Part shown: piece after piece, positions 1 through 6,364 of the stretch
Layout: every line of letters begins with the position of its first letter
Numbering within the stretch: position 1 is the stretch's first letter
Origin: Syntrophobacterales bacterium
GTDB lineage: Bacteria > Desulfobacterota > Syntrophobacteria > BM002
Assembly (NCBI GenBank): GCA_030601545.1
Contig: JAUVTM010000110.1
Coordinates: 1 to 7,132, forward strand
Length of the DNA stretch: 7,132 nt
Direction of reading: 5' to 3'
The notes under the pieces: generated by a model
Databases searched by the model: none
What the model saw: only the letters and a program-made list of their open reading frames with translations
Told to the model about the DNA's origin: nothing
Made by a program: the position numbers and the translations under genes

Positions 1-33
1 ACTGCACCCAGAATTGAAGGATTGATGCTTTAA
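1..33 (+). CDS. Possible 3' end of an upstream gene (partial)
   Basis: Reading from base 1 gives ten codons (TAPRIEGLML) and a TAA stop at 31-33, just ahead of the ribosome binding site of the next gene. The stop lies 12 bases before the ATG at 46, a spacing typical of co-transcribed genes, so this may be the tail of an operon partner of the ligase. In anaerobes such ligases often sit beside indolepyruvate ferredoxin oxidoreductase genes, but ten residues are too few to identify a family. It could also be a chance open frame. Confidence 0.3.
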   Translation, partial: TAPRIEGLML

Positions 34-45
34 GAAAAGGATTTG

Positions 46-1344
46 ATGGCTGTGTACTGGAATCAAGAATTGGAAACCATGTCCCCGGAAACCCTCAAAA
101 GGCTGCAGCTGGAGCGATTGCAGTGGACGGTAGCTCAGGCGAGTAAGTCCCCTCACTACAGCAAGATTTTTGCCGAGAAAGAAATCAAGCCTGAAAGTAT
201 TCAGCGAATAGAGGACATACATCGACTCCCCTTCACCAGCAAGGACGACTTGCGGTCCCAGTTTCCCTACGGCCTCCTCGGTGTGGACTTGAAAGATGTC
301 ATCCGGCTCCATTCATCATCCGGGACCTCGGGCCAGGCGACAGTGGTTTTTCACAGTAAGAAAGACATTGAAAATTGGGCCGATCTGGTCAGCCGATGTA
401 TGTATATGACCGGAGTGCGGCAAGATGACGTTTTTCAGAACCTCACCGGCTATGGGCTGTTCACCGGCGGGCTCGGGTTTCATTATGGCGGGGAGCGCTT
501 GGGAACCTTGACTATCCCATCAGGGACCGGCAATACCAAGAGACAGATCCTTCTGATGCAGGAGTTTGGCACTACTGTGATCCATCTGATTCCAAGCTAT
601 GCCATGCGGCTTATGCAAGTGATGGCAGAGTTGGAGGTGGATCCTCGCCGTGATCTGAAGCTGCGCATTGCTTTCCTGGGCGCAGAGCCCCATTCAGAGG
701 AAATTAGGCTGCGGGTGGAGCGATACTTTGGGCTGGAAGCTTTCAATTCCTACGGCCTCTCAGAGATGAACGGGCCGGGAGTGGCTTTTGAGTGTCCTGA
801 AAAGTGGGGGATGCACATCTGGGAGGATGCCTTCTTTGTGGAAATTATCGATCCGGAGACGCTGGAGCTCGTTGAGCCGGGCAAGGAAGGAGAACTGGTC
901 TTAACCACACTTACCCGTGAGGCCATGCCGATTATTCGCTACCGCACGAGCGACCTCACTCGCATTCTCCCGGGGACGTGCCCGTGCGGCCGCACTCATA
1001 GTTGTCTTGATCGCATTAAAGGCCGGACTGATGAGATGCTCATTATCAAGGGAGTGAATATTTTTCCGGTTCAGGTGGAACAGGCACTGATGGAGATCCC
1101 TGAAGTGGGTCAAAACTACCTGATCATTCTTGAGAGGGTGGCCGAGATGGACACCATGCGCATACAGGTGGAGATACACCCCGATATTTTCAAGGAAGAC
1201 ATGCGCTTTCTGAAACGGCTTCAAGACAAGATCACTCATGAACTGCGCAACGAACTCCTCGTCACACCGAAGGTAGAGCTGGTGCAGGCCAACACAATAC
1301 CACGCTCTCCAGGCAAAGCGGTCAGAGTTGAGGATCGGCGTTGA
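46..1344 (+). CDS. paaK: Phenylacetate-CoA ligase (AMP-forming)
   Basis: This cytosolic adenylate-forming enzyme converts phenylacetate, ATP and CoA to phenylacetyl-CoA, AMP and PPi. The 432 residues match the family's usual length of about 430-440. Visible motifs are the Ser/Gly/Thr-rich phosphate loop SSSGTSG (residues 90-96), the adenylate-binding YGLSE (236-240), RYRTSD with the ribose-binding aspartate D303, a short Cys-rich CPCGR segment, and the hinge GRTDEMLIIKG (326-336) leading into the small C-terminal domain. ATG 46 is chosen because AAGGA at 37-41 precedes it; a TTG at 43 is in frame but too close to that site. In anaerobes the enzyme commonly handles arylacetates released by 2-oxoacid:ferredoxin oxidoreductases during aromatic amino acid breakdown. 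No phenylacetyl-CoA epoxidase gene is visible here, so the aerobic paa pathway is not supported. Substrate may be a related aryl acid. Confidence 0.93.
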   Translation: MAVYWNQELETMSPETLKRLQLERLQWTVAQASKSPHYSKIFAEKEIKPESIQRIEDIHRLPFTSKDDLRSQFPYGLLGVDLKDVIRLHSSSGTSGQATVVFHSKKDIENWADLVSRCMYMTGVRQDDVFQNLTGYGLFTGGLGFHYGGERLGTLTIPSGTGNTKRQILLMQEFGTTVIHLIPSYAMRLMQVMAELEVDPRRDLKLRIAFLGAEPHSEEIRLRVERYFGLEAFNSYGLSEMNGPGVAFECPEKWGMHIWEDAFFVEIIDPETLELVEPGKEGELVLTTLTREAMPIIRYRTSDLTRILPGTCPCGRTHSCLDRIKGRTDEMLIIKGVNIFPVQVEQALMEIPEVGQNYLIILERVAEMDTMRIQVEIHPDIFKEDMRFLKRLQDKITHELRNELLVTPKVELVQANTIPRSPGKAVRVEDRR

Positions 1345-1347
1345 CGC

Positions 1348-1411
1348 GGCGAGACGGGAGGTCGGGCGAGACGAGGATTAGAGATCAGAGGTCAGAAGTC
1401 AGAAGTCAGAA
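1348..1411 (+). repeat. Purine-rich low-complexity tract with GTCAGAA tandem units
   Basis: The tract starts four bases after the ligase stop codon. GGCGAGACG occurs twice 17 bases apart (1348 and 1365). Further on are three exact head-to-tail copies of the heptamer GTCAGAA (1391-1397, 1398-1404, 1405-1411), preceded by a diverged unit, GATCAGAG (1383-1390). The plus strand is strongly purine-rich throughout. No open frame or terminator is recognisable, and the tract is probably a slippage-generated intergenic repeat. Confidence 0.7.
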
Positions 1412-1418
1412 ATTCTTA

Positions 1419-1450
1419 TGTGGGAGCGGCTTTCTAGCCGCGATTCGAAC
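1419..1450. repeat. REP-like palindromic element
   Basis: A GTGGGAGC-type head is followed by a perfect 6-bp stem with a four-base loop: GCGGCT (1426-1431), TTCT, AGCCGC (1436-1441). This layout resembles the REP elements of pseudomonads and other proteobacteria that are mobilised by REP-associated tyrosine transposases. No T-tract follows, so it is not a classical rho-independent terminator, although the hairpin could protect the 3' end of the ligase mRNA. Only one copy is visible, so repeat-family membership rests on resemblance. Confidence 0.55.
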
Positions 1451-1457
1451 GATTTGA

Positions 1458-1497
1458 CTAATTTTCCAATTTCCTAATTCTCTAATCAACTAATTGA
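1458..1497 (+). repeat. Degenerate CTAATT-type A+T-rich tandem repeat
   Basis: Five imperfect 7-9-base units follow one another: CTAATTTTC (1458), CAATTTC (1467), CTAATTCT (1474), CTAATCAA (1482) and CTAATTGA (1490). The tract lies between the REP-like hairpin and the hflX promoter. It has no coding potential and its role is unknown. It could be an A+T-rich upstream region for the promoter or a simple-sequence expansion. Confidence 0.55.
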
Positions 1498-1534
1498 CGA
1501 ACTCCTTTGAGCTGTGAGCATAAAATGACTTCTA

Positions 1535-1563
1535 TTGCATAATTGTTCGTAGCGCTTTACAAT
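1535..1563 (+). promoter_or_regulatory. Predicted sigma-70-type promoter for hflX
   Basis: TTGCAT (1535-1540) and TACAAT (1558-1563) match four and five of six consensus positions and are separated by exactly 17 bases. Transcription would begin near 1570, giving a leader of about 29 bases before the proposed hflX start. The surroundings are A+T-rich. Prediction by eye only. Confidence 0.55.
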
Positions 1564-1584
1564 ACATATAAGCAAGCAAAACTC

Positions 1585-1590
1585 AAGGAG
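1585..1590 (+). promoter_or_regulatory. Shine-Dalgarno sequence that places the hflX start at ATC 1599
   Basis: AAGGAG is a near-perfect complement to the 16S rRNA 3' end. It lies eight bases before ATC 1599, an ideal spacing, and no other strong site lies between it and the next usable start codon (TTG 1677). The conserved HflX N terminus begins directly at this ATC. The site is therefore the main evidence for a non-canonical start. Confidence 0.7.
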
Positions 1591-1598
1591 AAGCACCA

Positions 1599-3242
1599 AT
1601 CCGAAAAATCTTTGGTCACACCGCCGGTCTTGCCGCCGGTTACATAAAACGGTTACAGCGATTATACCGTCGACGTTTGCCCCCCCAAGATATTATCACG
1701 CCCGATTTCTCCCGCACTCTGGCAAGACTTTCATTTGAAACCAATCGACAGCTTGGCTTGCTGATTAATCGTAGGGGCGAAATCGAACGGGTGATCGTGG
1801 GCGACCACCGCTCCATACTCATCCCTGAACTTACTCCCACCCGTGGCCACAGCAGTCGGCTTCGCGGCCTGCGATGCGTCCACACCCATCTGAAAGGTGA
1901 ACCTCTCACCGAAGATGATTTTATGGACCTGGTCTTCTTGCGGTTGGATCTAATGGTGGTCTTGGAAGTGGACGAGCACGGCGGTGCTCGTCGCTTGCTC
2001 GGGGCCCACCTGCTGCCGGAGAACGTCAACGGTAAAGGATGGCTCCTCTTGGATCCGCTTTCCGCCCACGAACCAAAACTGGATTTCCTCCAACTGGTAC
2101 AGTCCCTGGAAAGCGAGTTTGCTCGAAAGCAAGCCTTGGTTGAAGTAAAAGGGAATCAAGATCGGGCAATACTCGTCAGTGTGACAAGTGGACCTCGCGC
2201 TGAGGCCGAAGCATTCATGGAGGAGTTGACCGAGTTGGCCCGCTCATCAGGTATTGCTGTTGCGGAACGCATCATCCAGCGGCAGCAGCGGGTTAATCCC
2301 AAATATCTCATGGGACGCGGTAAGCTGAGCGAGCTCGTGCTGCAGGCCCTGCAGTCGGGGGTTGATCTCTTGATTTTTGACCAGGATCTTAATCCGTCAC
2401 AGATGCGCTCCATCACCGATTTTACCGAGCTTCGAATTATCGACCGAACCCAACTTATCCTGGACATTTTTGCCCAACGGGCCAAAAGCCGGGAAGGCAA
2501 AATTCAGGTGGAGATGGCACAGCTGAAGTACATGCTACCGCGATTGGCGGTCAAAGACGATGCCTTGTCACGGCTCACGGGTGGCATCGGCAGTAGGGGG
2601 CCGGGTGAGACCAAACTGGAAATCAACAGACGAAGGGTTCGAGATCGCATAGCCAGGTTGGAGAAGCAACTGCTGCAAATCAGGAAACAACGTGGCCAGA
2701 GACGAGGACTGCGGCTGCGTACCGGCCTCCCCGTCATTTCCATCGTCGGCTACACCAATTCGGGAAAATCCACGCTGCTCAACACTTTGACTCGCAGCCG
2801 AGTGCAAGTGGAAGATCGTTTTTTTGCAACTCTAGATCCCGCAAGCCGCAGGTTACGTTTTCCACGTGATCAGGAGGCCATCATAACTGATACCGTTGGG
2901 TTCATCCGTGACCTTCCCAGTGATTTGATGGAGGCGTTCGGCGCGACCTTGGAAGAGTTGCGTCATGCGGGCTTACTCTTGCACGTGATTGATGTGAGCA
3001 ATCCTATGTTCGAGGAGCAGATGTTGGCGGTGGAGGAAATACTGGCAAAGCTTGATTTGCACCTTATTCCAATGCTTCGGGTTTTTAACAAGGTGGATTT
3101 GGTGCAGGATCGAGAGTACGTGGAGAATCTGCGCAAACGCAATCAGGCAATCACCATTTCCGCCTTGAAAGGTGACAACCTGCGCTCTTTGGTTGAGGCT
3201 ATGGAGGAGAGGCTGTGCCTGGTGCCGCCTTCTCTAGATTAG
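1599..3242 (+). CDS. hflX: GTPase HflX (ribosome-splitting factor), probable ATC start
   Basis: HflX is a GTPase that binds 50S and 70S ribosomes and splits stalled or stressed ribosomes. Numbered from ATC 1599 (547 residues), the G motifs are G1 GYTNSGKS (384-391), the FATLDP segment as G2, G3 DTVGF (431-435), G4 NKVD (497-500) and G5 SALKG (521-525). Before them lie the family HflX domain with its NPKYLMGRGKL segment, and the glycine-rich SRGPGETKLE linker followed by a basic coiled coil. An extra N-terminal domain of roughly 160 residues marks the long form. Residues from 1599 (IRKIFGHTAGL, then a basic helix ending LYRRRLPPQ) read as the genuine conserved N terminus, yet between the upstream in-frame stop (1569-1571) and TTG 1677 there is no ATG, GTG or TTG. 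Starting at TTG 1677 would remove 26 conserved residues and has no ribosome binding site. Function is certain; the start is inferred. Confidence 0.95.
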   Translation: MRKIFGHTAGLAAGYIKRLQRLYRRRLPPQDIITPDFSRTLARLSFETNRQLGLLINRRGEIERVIVGDHRSILIPELTPTRGHSSRLRGLRCVHTHLKGEPLTEDDFMDLVFLRLDLMVVLEVDEHGGARRLLGAHLLPENVNGKGWLLLDPLSAHEPKLDFLQLVQSLESEFARKQALVEVKGNQDRAILVSVTSGPRAEAEAFMEELTELARSSGIAVAERIIQRQQRVNPKYLMGRGKLSELVLQALQSGVDLLIFDQDLNPSQMRSITDFTELRIIDRTQLILDIFAQRAKSREGKIQVEMAQLKYMLPRLAVKDDALSRLTGGIGSRGPGETKLEINRRRVRDRIARLEKQLLQIRKQRGQRRGLRLRTGLPVISIVGYTNSGKSTLLNTLTRSRVQVEDRFFATLDPASRRLRFPRDQEAIITDTVGFIRDLPSDLMEAFGATLEELRHAGLLLHVIDVSNPMFEEQMLAVEEILAKLDLHLIPMLRVFNKVDLVQDREYVENLRKRNQAITISALKGDNLRSLVEAMEERLCLVPPSLD

Positions 3243-4192
3243 ACTCTGTTTCTGGACTCCTTGCGGTACTCCGCAAGCACTTCCCTGGCCCTTTCAACAT
3301 CCTTATGGATCTGGTCGGACAACTCCTCGGGGCCGGAAAATGTCTTTTCATCCCGCAGCCGTTCAATGAAACGCACTTGGATAACCTTCCCATAAATGTC
3401 TTTATTGAAGTGTATGATGTGAGTTTCCACCGAGAAGGCTCCATTTTGGAAAGTGGGACTGTAGCCGATGTTGGTAGCCCCGTCATAGGGTTGATCATCA
3501 ATGATCACTTCAGTGGCGTAAACACCCGGTCTAGGGGTGAGTTCGTCAATTAGTTGGAGGTTGGCTGTGGGAAAGCCAAGAAGACGGCCTCCCCGATCGC
3601 GGCCCCGTATCACCCGGCCAGCCACCTGGTAGTCACGACCTAGCATTTTCCGGGCGCTATCCAAGTCACCAGCCAAAACAAATTCACGAATGGTACTGGA
3701 ACTCACTTCGCTGCCGTTGGCGGTGAGATCAGTGACCACGTGGACCTCAAAATTCAGTTCCTCACCCATTTGGGTGAGGGCAGGAATGTCTCCTTCTCTT
3801 TTATAGCCGAAGCGGTAATCCGGCCCAACCACCACCGCTCGAGTACCGATCAGTTGGTGAATGATTTTGTGGACGAATTCGGGCGCGGTCATCTTGGCGA
3901 ATTCATGGGTAAATTCGATAACTATAAAGACATCGATGCCAGCATCTTCAATGAGTAGCGCTTTCTGTTCATGCGGGGTAATGAGTGGCGGTCCATTGGA
4001 CGGATAAAGCACTTTGGTGGGGTGCGGATTGAAGGTGATGACGATAGATTCACCTGCCAGGGCCTCGGCCACTTCCTTGACACGTTGAAAGAGGCTCAAG
4101 TGGCCAATATGTACACCGTCGAAGTTGCCAATGGTGATCACTGGGTTGCGAAACGACCGCTTGATATTGTCTATGCCATCAATCACTTCCAT
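3239..4192 (-). CDS. ribF: Bifunctional riboflavin kinase / FAD synthetase
   Basis: The enzyme makes FMN from riboflavin and ATP, then FAD from FMN and ATP, in the cytosol. The 317 residues fit the prokaryotic bifunctional family. The N-terminal adenylyltransferase half carries GNFDGVHIGH (22-31, the HxGH-type nucleotidyltransferase motif), the TFNPHP segment, VVGPDYRFGYKREGD and the SSSTIRE motif. The C-terminal flavokinase half carries the RGRDRGGRLLGFPTANL loop, with the PTAN motif, then GVYAT, the NIGYSPTF segment, and the VETHI strand with its catalytic glutamate. Both activities look intact. The start is ATG 4192; AGAGG lies upstream but at a longish distance of about 14 bases. It is convergent with hflX and the two stop codons share bases 3240-3241, so no terminator separates them. 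It is divergent from the tRNA gene. Confidence 0.95.
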   Translation of the reverse strand: MEVIDGIDNIKRSFRNPVITIGNFDGVHIGHLSLFQRVKEVAEALAGESIVITFNPHPTKVLYPSNGPPLITPHEQKALLIEDAGIDVFIVIEFTHEFAKMTAPEFVHKIIHQLIGTRAVVVGPDYRFGYKREGDIPALTQMGEELNFEVHVVTDLTANGSEVSSSTIREFVLAGDLDSARKMLGRDYQVAGRVIRGRDRGGRLLGFPTANLQLIDELTPRPGVYATEVIIDDQPYDGATNIGYSPTFQNGAFSVETHIIHFNKDIYGKVIQVRFIERLRDEKTFSGPEELSDQIHKDVERAREVLAEYRKESRNRV

Positions 4193-4253
4193 GGGAATGA
4201 TATGAACCTCTAGCTTCTCACAATTTGCCGACGAATTAGACCAATTTTACGGC

Positions 4254-4282
4254 TTGACAAAGAAAGAGTGTAAGAATACATT
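4254..4282 (+). promoter_or_regulatory. Strong sigma-70-type promoter for tRNA-Leu
   Basis: A perfect -35 box TTGACA (4254-4259), a 17-base spacer and the -10 box TACATT (4277-4282) lie just upstream of the tRNA. Predicted initiation near 4289 leaves a leader of under 30 bases for RNase P to remove. The ribF start codon lies only about 60 bases away on the other strand, so any ribF promoter must be packed into the same gap. Confidence 0.75.
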
Positions 4283-4316
4283 AACTCGTCTCTACAGGCA
4301 ACACCATTTTTGACGT

Positions 4317-4403
4317 GCCGAAGTGGCGGAACTGGTAGACGCGCATGGTTCAGGGTCATGTGGGTATTAGCCCGTGGGAGTTCGAGTCTCCCCTTCGGCA
4401 CCA
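4317..4403 (+). tRNA. tRNA-Leu, anticodon CAG
   Basis: A class II tRNA of 87 nt including an encoded CCA (4401-4403). The acceptor stem GCCGAAG (4317-4323) pairs fully with CTTCGGC (4393-4399), with discriminator A4400 as expected for leucine. The anticodon stem is CATGG/TCATG (4344-4348 with 4356-4360, closing on a G-U pair), and the loop TTCAGGG gives anticodon CAG (4351-4353), which reads CUG. A long variable arm (about 4361-4375) has a GGG/CCC stem, as in leucine tRNAs. The T arm is GGGAG-TTCGAGT-CTCCC (4376-4392). It has its own promoter and terminator, so it is probably a single-gene transcription unit. Confidence 0.97.
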
Positions 4404-4410
4404 CAGAAAG

Positions 4411-4436
4411 AAAAGCCACCGTAAGGTGGTTTTTTT
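4411..4436 (+). terminator. Rho-independent terminator of tRNA-Leu
   Basis: Stem GCCACC (4415-4420), loop GTAA, stem GGTGGT (4425-4430) and then an unbroken run of T to 4436, starting eight bases after the tRNA CCA. The A-run at 4411-4414 can pair with the T-run, so the hairpin may act in both directions. Confidence 0.9.
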
Positions 4437-4486
4437 ATTCAACATCCAAAACCTGGTCCTGCCCCGCATAGAGGGATCTTCGATGG

Positions 4487-4500
4487 GCCCGGATTTTTCA
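4487..4500 (+). repeat. Isolated copy of the palindrome-end sequence
   Basis: GCCCGGATTTTTCA differs at one base from the GCCCGGATATTTCA found at the right end of the 4713-4892 palindrome (minus strand) and at 7010-7024. It has the same orientation as the left end at 4713. No matching inverted partner is visible next to it, so it may be a remnant of a decayed element. Confidence 0.45.
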
Positions 4501-4629
4501 CTTTCTCCAGCCTCCCACATTGAGCTCGAGTGGAATTTTCTTACCACTTTTATAACCTTAAATACCCATTACCCAAGATCAAACTTTTGAGGTAATGAAC
4601 AATAACTATCTGTATTCTAAGGAAAAACC

Positions 4630-4707
4630 ATGAATATTAAAATTGGCACACTAATTGAGTTAGGTGGACCGAAACAGAGGTATTCGATAATCGCTGCCAG
4701 GCAGTAA
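4630..4707 (+). CDS. Possible 25-residue small ORF or gene remnant
   Basis: AAGGA (4619-4623) stands six bases before ATG 4630, which opens 25 codons (beginning MNIKIGTLIELGG) and ends at TAA 4705-4707, five bases before the palindromic element. I recognise no family. The good ribosome binding site suggests either a true small protein or the 5' fragment of a gene disrupted by the neighbouring element. Chance is also plausible at this length. Confidence 0.25.
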   Translation: MNIKIGTLIELGGPKQRYSIIAARQ

Positions 4708-4712
4708 CCTGA

Positions 4713-4892
4713 GCCCGGACATTTCATGAATAACTTGCTGCGACCGCGGATATGGCCGTCCTTCCTGGCGTCCTCGGGTGTCGGCTCCTGCGACGTACCG
4801 TTCAGGTACGCCTCGGAACCAACACCCTGCGGTTGCCAGGTGGCACGCCCATCTTCGTGGTCTCGCGACAGCAATTCATGAAATATCCGGGC
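4713..4892. mobile_element. MITE-like 180-bp imperfect palindrome
   Basis: The two halves are inverted, diverged copies of each other. The left end begins GCCCGGACATTTCATGAAT (4713) and the reverse complement of the right end begins GCCCGGATATTTCATGAAT (from 4892). Both continue into a TGCTG/GCGA segment. Similarity runs inward to a perfect apex, CGTACC (4794-4799), loop GTTCA, GGTACG (4805-4810). The arms are 87 and 88 bases, so the element could fold into one long hairpin as DNA or RNA. It encodes no transposase and has the size and inverted termini of a miniature inverted-repeat element. A 2-base GA flanks each side, which is too short to prove a target duplication. It ends five bases before ATG 4898. 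A structured RNA is an alternative. Confidence 0.65.
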
Positions 4893-4915
4893 GAGGTATG
4901 TTTACACAGACCTAT

Positions 4916-6364
4916 ATGAAAAAGATATTGTTTATCACTTATAGTGTCTTCTCATTTTTTGTTTTTGCTCTATTGGGCCGGGGATATGCAGCCACGTATG
5001 CTTACGTAAGTAACTCATACGATAATACCGTATCTGTAATACATACTTCAGACAATACAGTGACAACAACCGTTGATGTTGGTGAATGGCCTTATGGTGT
5101 CGCCGTAAGTCCAGATGGGGAGTATATTTATGTAGCCAACGGTGGCGATGACACAGTATCTGTGATTCGTACTAGTGATAATACAGTCACCGCATCCATT
5201 ACTGTTGGGAGCTCACCCGGAGGTATTGCGGTGAGTCCTGATTGTGCTTATGTCTATGTATCTAATAACGATGATAACGAAGTATCTGTGATCCAGACAT
5301 CCAGTAACAAAGTCATTGCGACTATTAATGTGGGAATGTGGCCTGAGGGTTTGACGGTAAATCCGAGTGGAGAGTACGTTTATGTAGTCAATACAGGTGA
5401 TGACAGTCTATCCGTGATCCAAACACGCGATAACACGGTAGTTGAAGTAATTAACGTGGGTGGATGGCCTTATGGCGTCGCCGTAAGTCCTAGCGGGAAC
5501 CATATTTATGTATCAAATACCGGTGACAACACTGTGTCAGTGATACGTGCTTACAATAATACAGTAATGTCTACAATTAAAGTTGGTACAAGGCCAATTG
5601 GTATTTCCGTAACACCTGATGGTGAATATGTTTACGTTGCAACTAGCAGAGACAACAAAGTATCCGTGATCCGAACATCCGATAACACAGTAGTCGCAGC
5701 GATTAAGGTGGGCGAATGGCCTTGGGGCCTTGCGATGACGCCTAACGGAGAGTATGTTTATGTGTCAAGTATAGCCGATGACACAGTATCGGTTATAAGA
5801 ACTGTCGATAACTTTGTCACAACTGCTATTACCGTCGGAGCAGATCCTTATAGTTTTGGTAATTTTATTGCCAATACACCCGATGATATCAAATGGGTGG
5901 ACACGGTTGTCGGCGACCAGCAGATTGGTATCCGAGGCAAAAGAGGGGTCACATCCATTGAGTCAGTAGAGTCAGTTGATCCTAATACTGTCTCGGACAC
6001 GGCAAACCGGCCCGGTAGTATGCCATGGGGTCTCATTAGTTTCAGGTTAACGGTCGACAGTCCTGGGGATAAGGCCGAGGTAATCATATATTTTCCCGAT
6101 GCCGCAGGAAGCAATGCCAGTTGGCATAAATATGACTCGATAAATGGTTGGCAAGACTATGCAGATCACGCCAGGTTCAGCCCCGATAGACGATCAGTTA
6201 CGGTAGAACTTCAAGATGGCGGTTATGGTGATGCCGATGGAACGGCAAATGGCATAATCATTGATCCCAGCGGATTGGGTTCAGCCTCATCATCAGAGTC
6301 TGAGAGCAATGGCGGCGGTGGCGGAGGTTGCTTTATCGCCACCGCGGCTCACGGGACCCGGTAG
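4916..6364 (+). CDS. Exported seven-bladed YVTN beta-propeller protein with anchor-type domain
   Basis: From ATG 4916 (482 residues) a Sec signal peptide is clear: MKK, a hydrophobic core to about residue 20, and GYAA as a likely cleavage site near residue 25. Residues 27-315 form seven YVTN/NHL-like repeats (YVYVSN, DNTVSVI, then VG..P.G.AVSP.G), a complete beta-propeller. Residues about 320-455 resemble the choice-of-anchor U type domain, including MPWGLISF, WHKYD, GWQDY, DGGYGDADG and ending DPSGLG. A Ser-rich stretch and six glycines lead to CFIATAAHG (from C472), the start of a CFI-box C terminus, which then stops abruptly. It is probably outside the cytoplasm or cell-surface bound; no catalytic residues are recognised, so a binding or scaffold role is only inferred. 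ATG 4898 is an alternative start (488 residues). Neither start has a well-spaced ribosome binding site, and the palindromic element lies directly upstream. Base composition is more A+T-rich than the neighbours. Confidence 0.85.
   Translation: MKKILFITYSVFSFFVFALLGRGYAATYAYVSNSYDNTVSVIHTSDNTVTTTVDVGEWPYGVAVSPDGEYIYVANGGDDTVSVIRTSDNTVTASITVGSSPGGIAVSPDCAYVYVSNNDDNEVSVIQTSSNKVIATINVGMWPEGLTVNPSGEYVYVVNTGDDSLSVIQTRDNTVVEVINVGGWPYGVAVSPSGNHIYVSNTGDNTVSVIRAYNNTVMSTIKVGTRPIGISVTPDGEYVYVATSRDNKVSVIRTSDNTVVAAIKVGEWPWGLAMTPNGEYVYVSSIADDTVSVIRTVDNFVTTAITVGADPYSFGNFIANTPDDIKWVDTVVGDQQIGIRGKRGVTSIESVESVDPNTVSDTANRPGSMPWGLISFRLTVDSPGDKAEVIIYFPDAAGSNASWHKYDSINGWQDYADHARFSPDRRSVTVELQDGGYGDADGTANGIIIDPSGLGSASSSESESNGGGGGGCFIATAAHGTR
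4997..5878 (+). repeat. Seven in-phase 126-bp repeats encoding propeller blades
   Basis: Equivalent codons before the P.G.AVSP segment recur at 5087, 5213, 5339, 5465, 5591, 5717 and 5843, exactly 126 bases (42 codons) apart with no indel. Copies are also similar as DNA: the bases from 5086 and from 5464, three units apart, agree at all but one of about 27 positions. This indicates amplification of a blade unit within the gene. Confidence 0.85.

Larger units (their letters stand above)
4440..4712. other. Gene-poor interval between tRNA-Leu and the palindromic element
   Basis: No recognisable protein-coding gene lies here. The interval holds one GCCCGGATTTTTCA repeat (4487-4500) and an A+T-rich stretch around 4535-4630. 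It also has a possible 25-codon ORF at 4630-4707. A TATAAC at 4551-4556 and a TATTCT at 4613-4618 resemble -10 boxes, but neither has a convincing -35 box at normal spacing. Confidence 0.6.

Noticed and set aside
901..1239. Minus-strand open frames inside paaK, hflX and the propeller gene
   Set aside because: They are antisense to well-supported coding sequences, resemble no family and lack ribosome binding sites.
1426..1441. REP-like hairpin as a rho-independent terminator for paaK
   Set aside because: The stem is only 6 bp and no T-run follows it.
4193..4316. Riboswitch (such as FMN type) upstream of ribF
   Set aside because: The gap before ribF is too short and is occupied by the tRNA promoter and leader on the other strand; no conserved FMN element is seen.
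4317..4712. tRNA-Leu 3' end as an integration attachment site for an island
   Set aside because: I found no second copy of the tRNA 3' sequence in the window and no integrase gene, although accessory-looking DNA does begin just after it.
4778..4915. N-terminal extension of the propeller ORF back to 4778
   Set aside because: These codons lie inside the palindromic element and encode low-quality sequence ahead of a clear signal peptide; starts at 4916 or 4898 explain the protein better.
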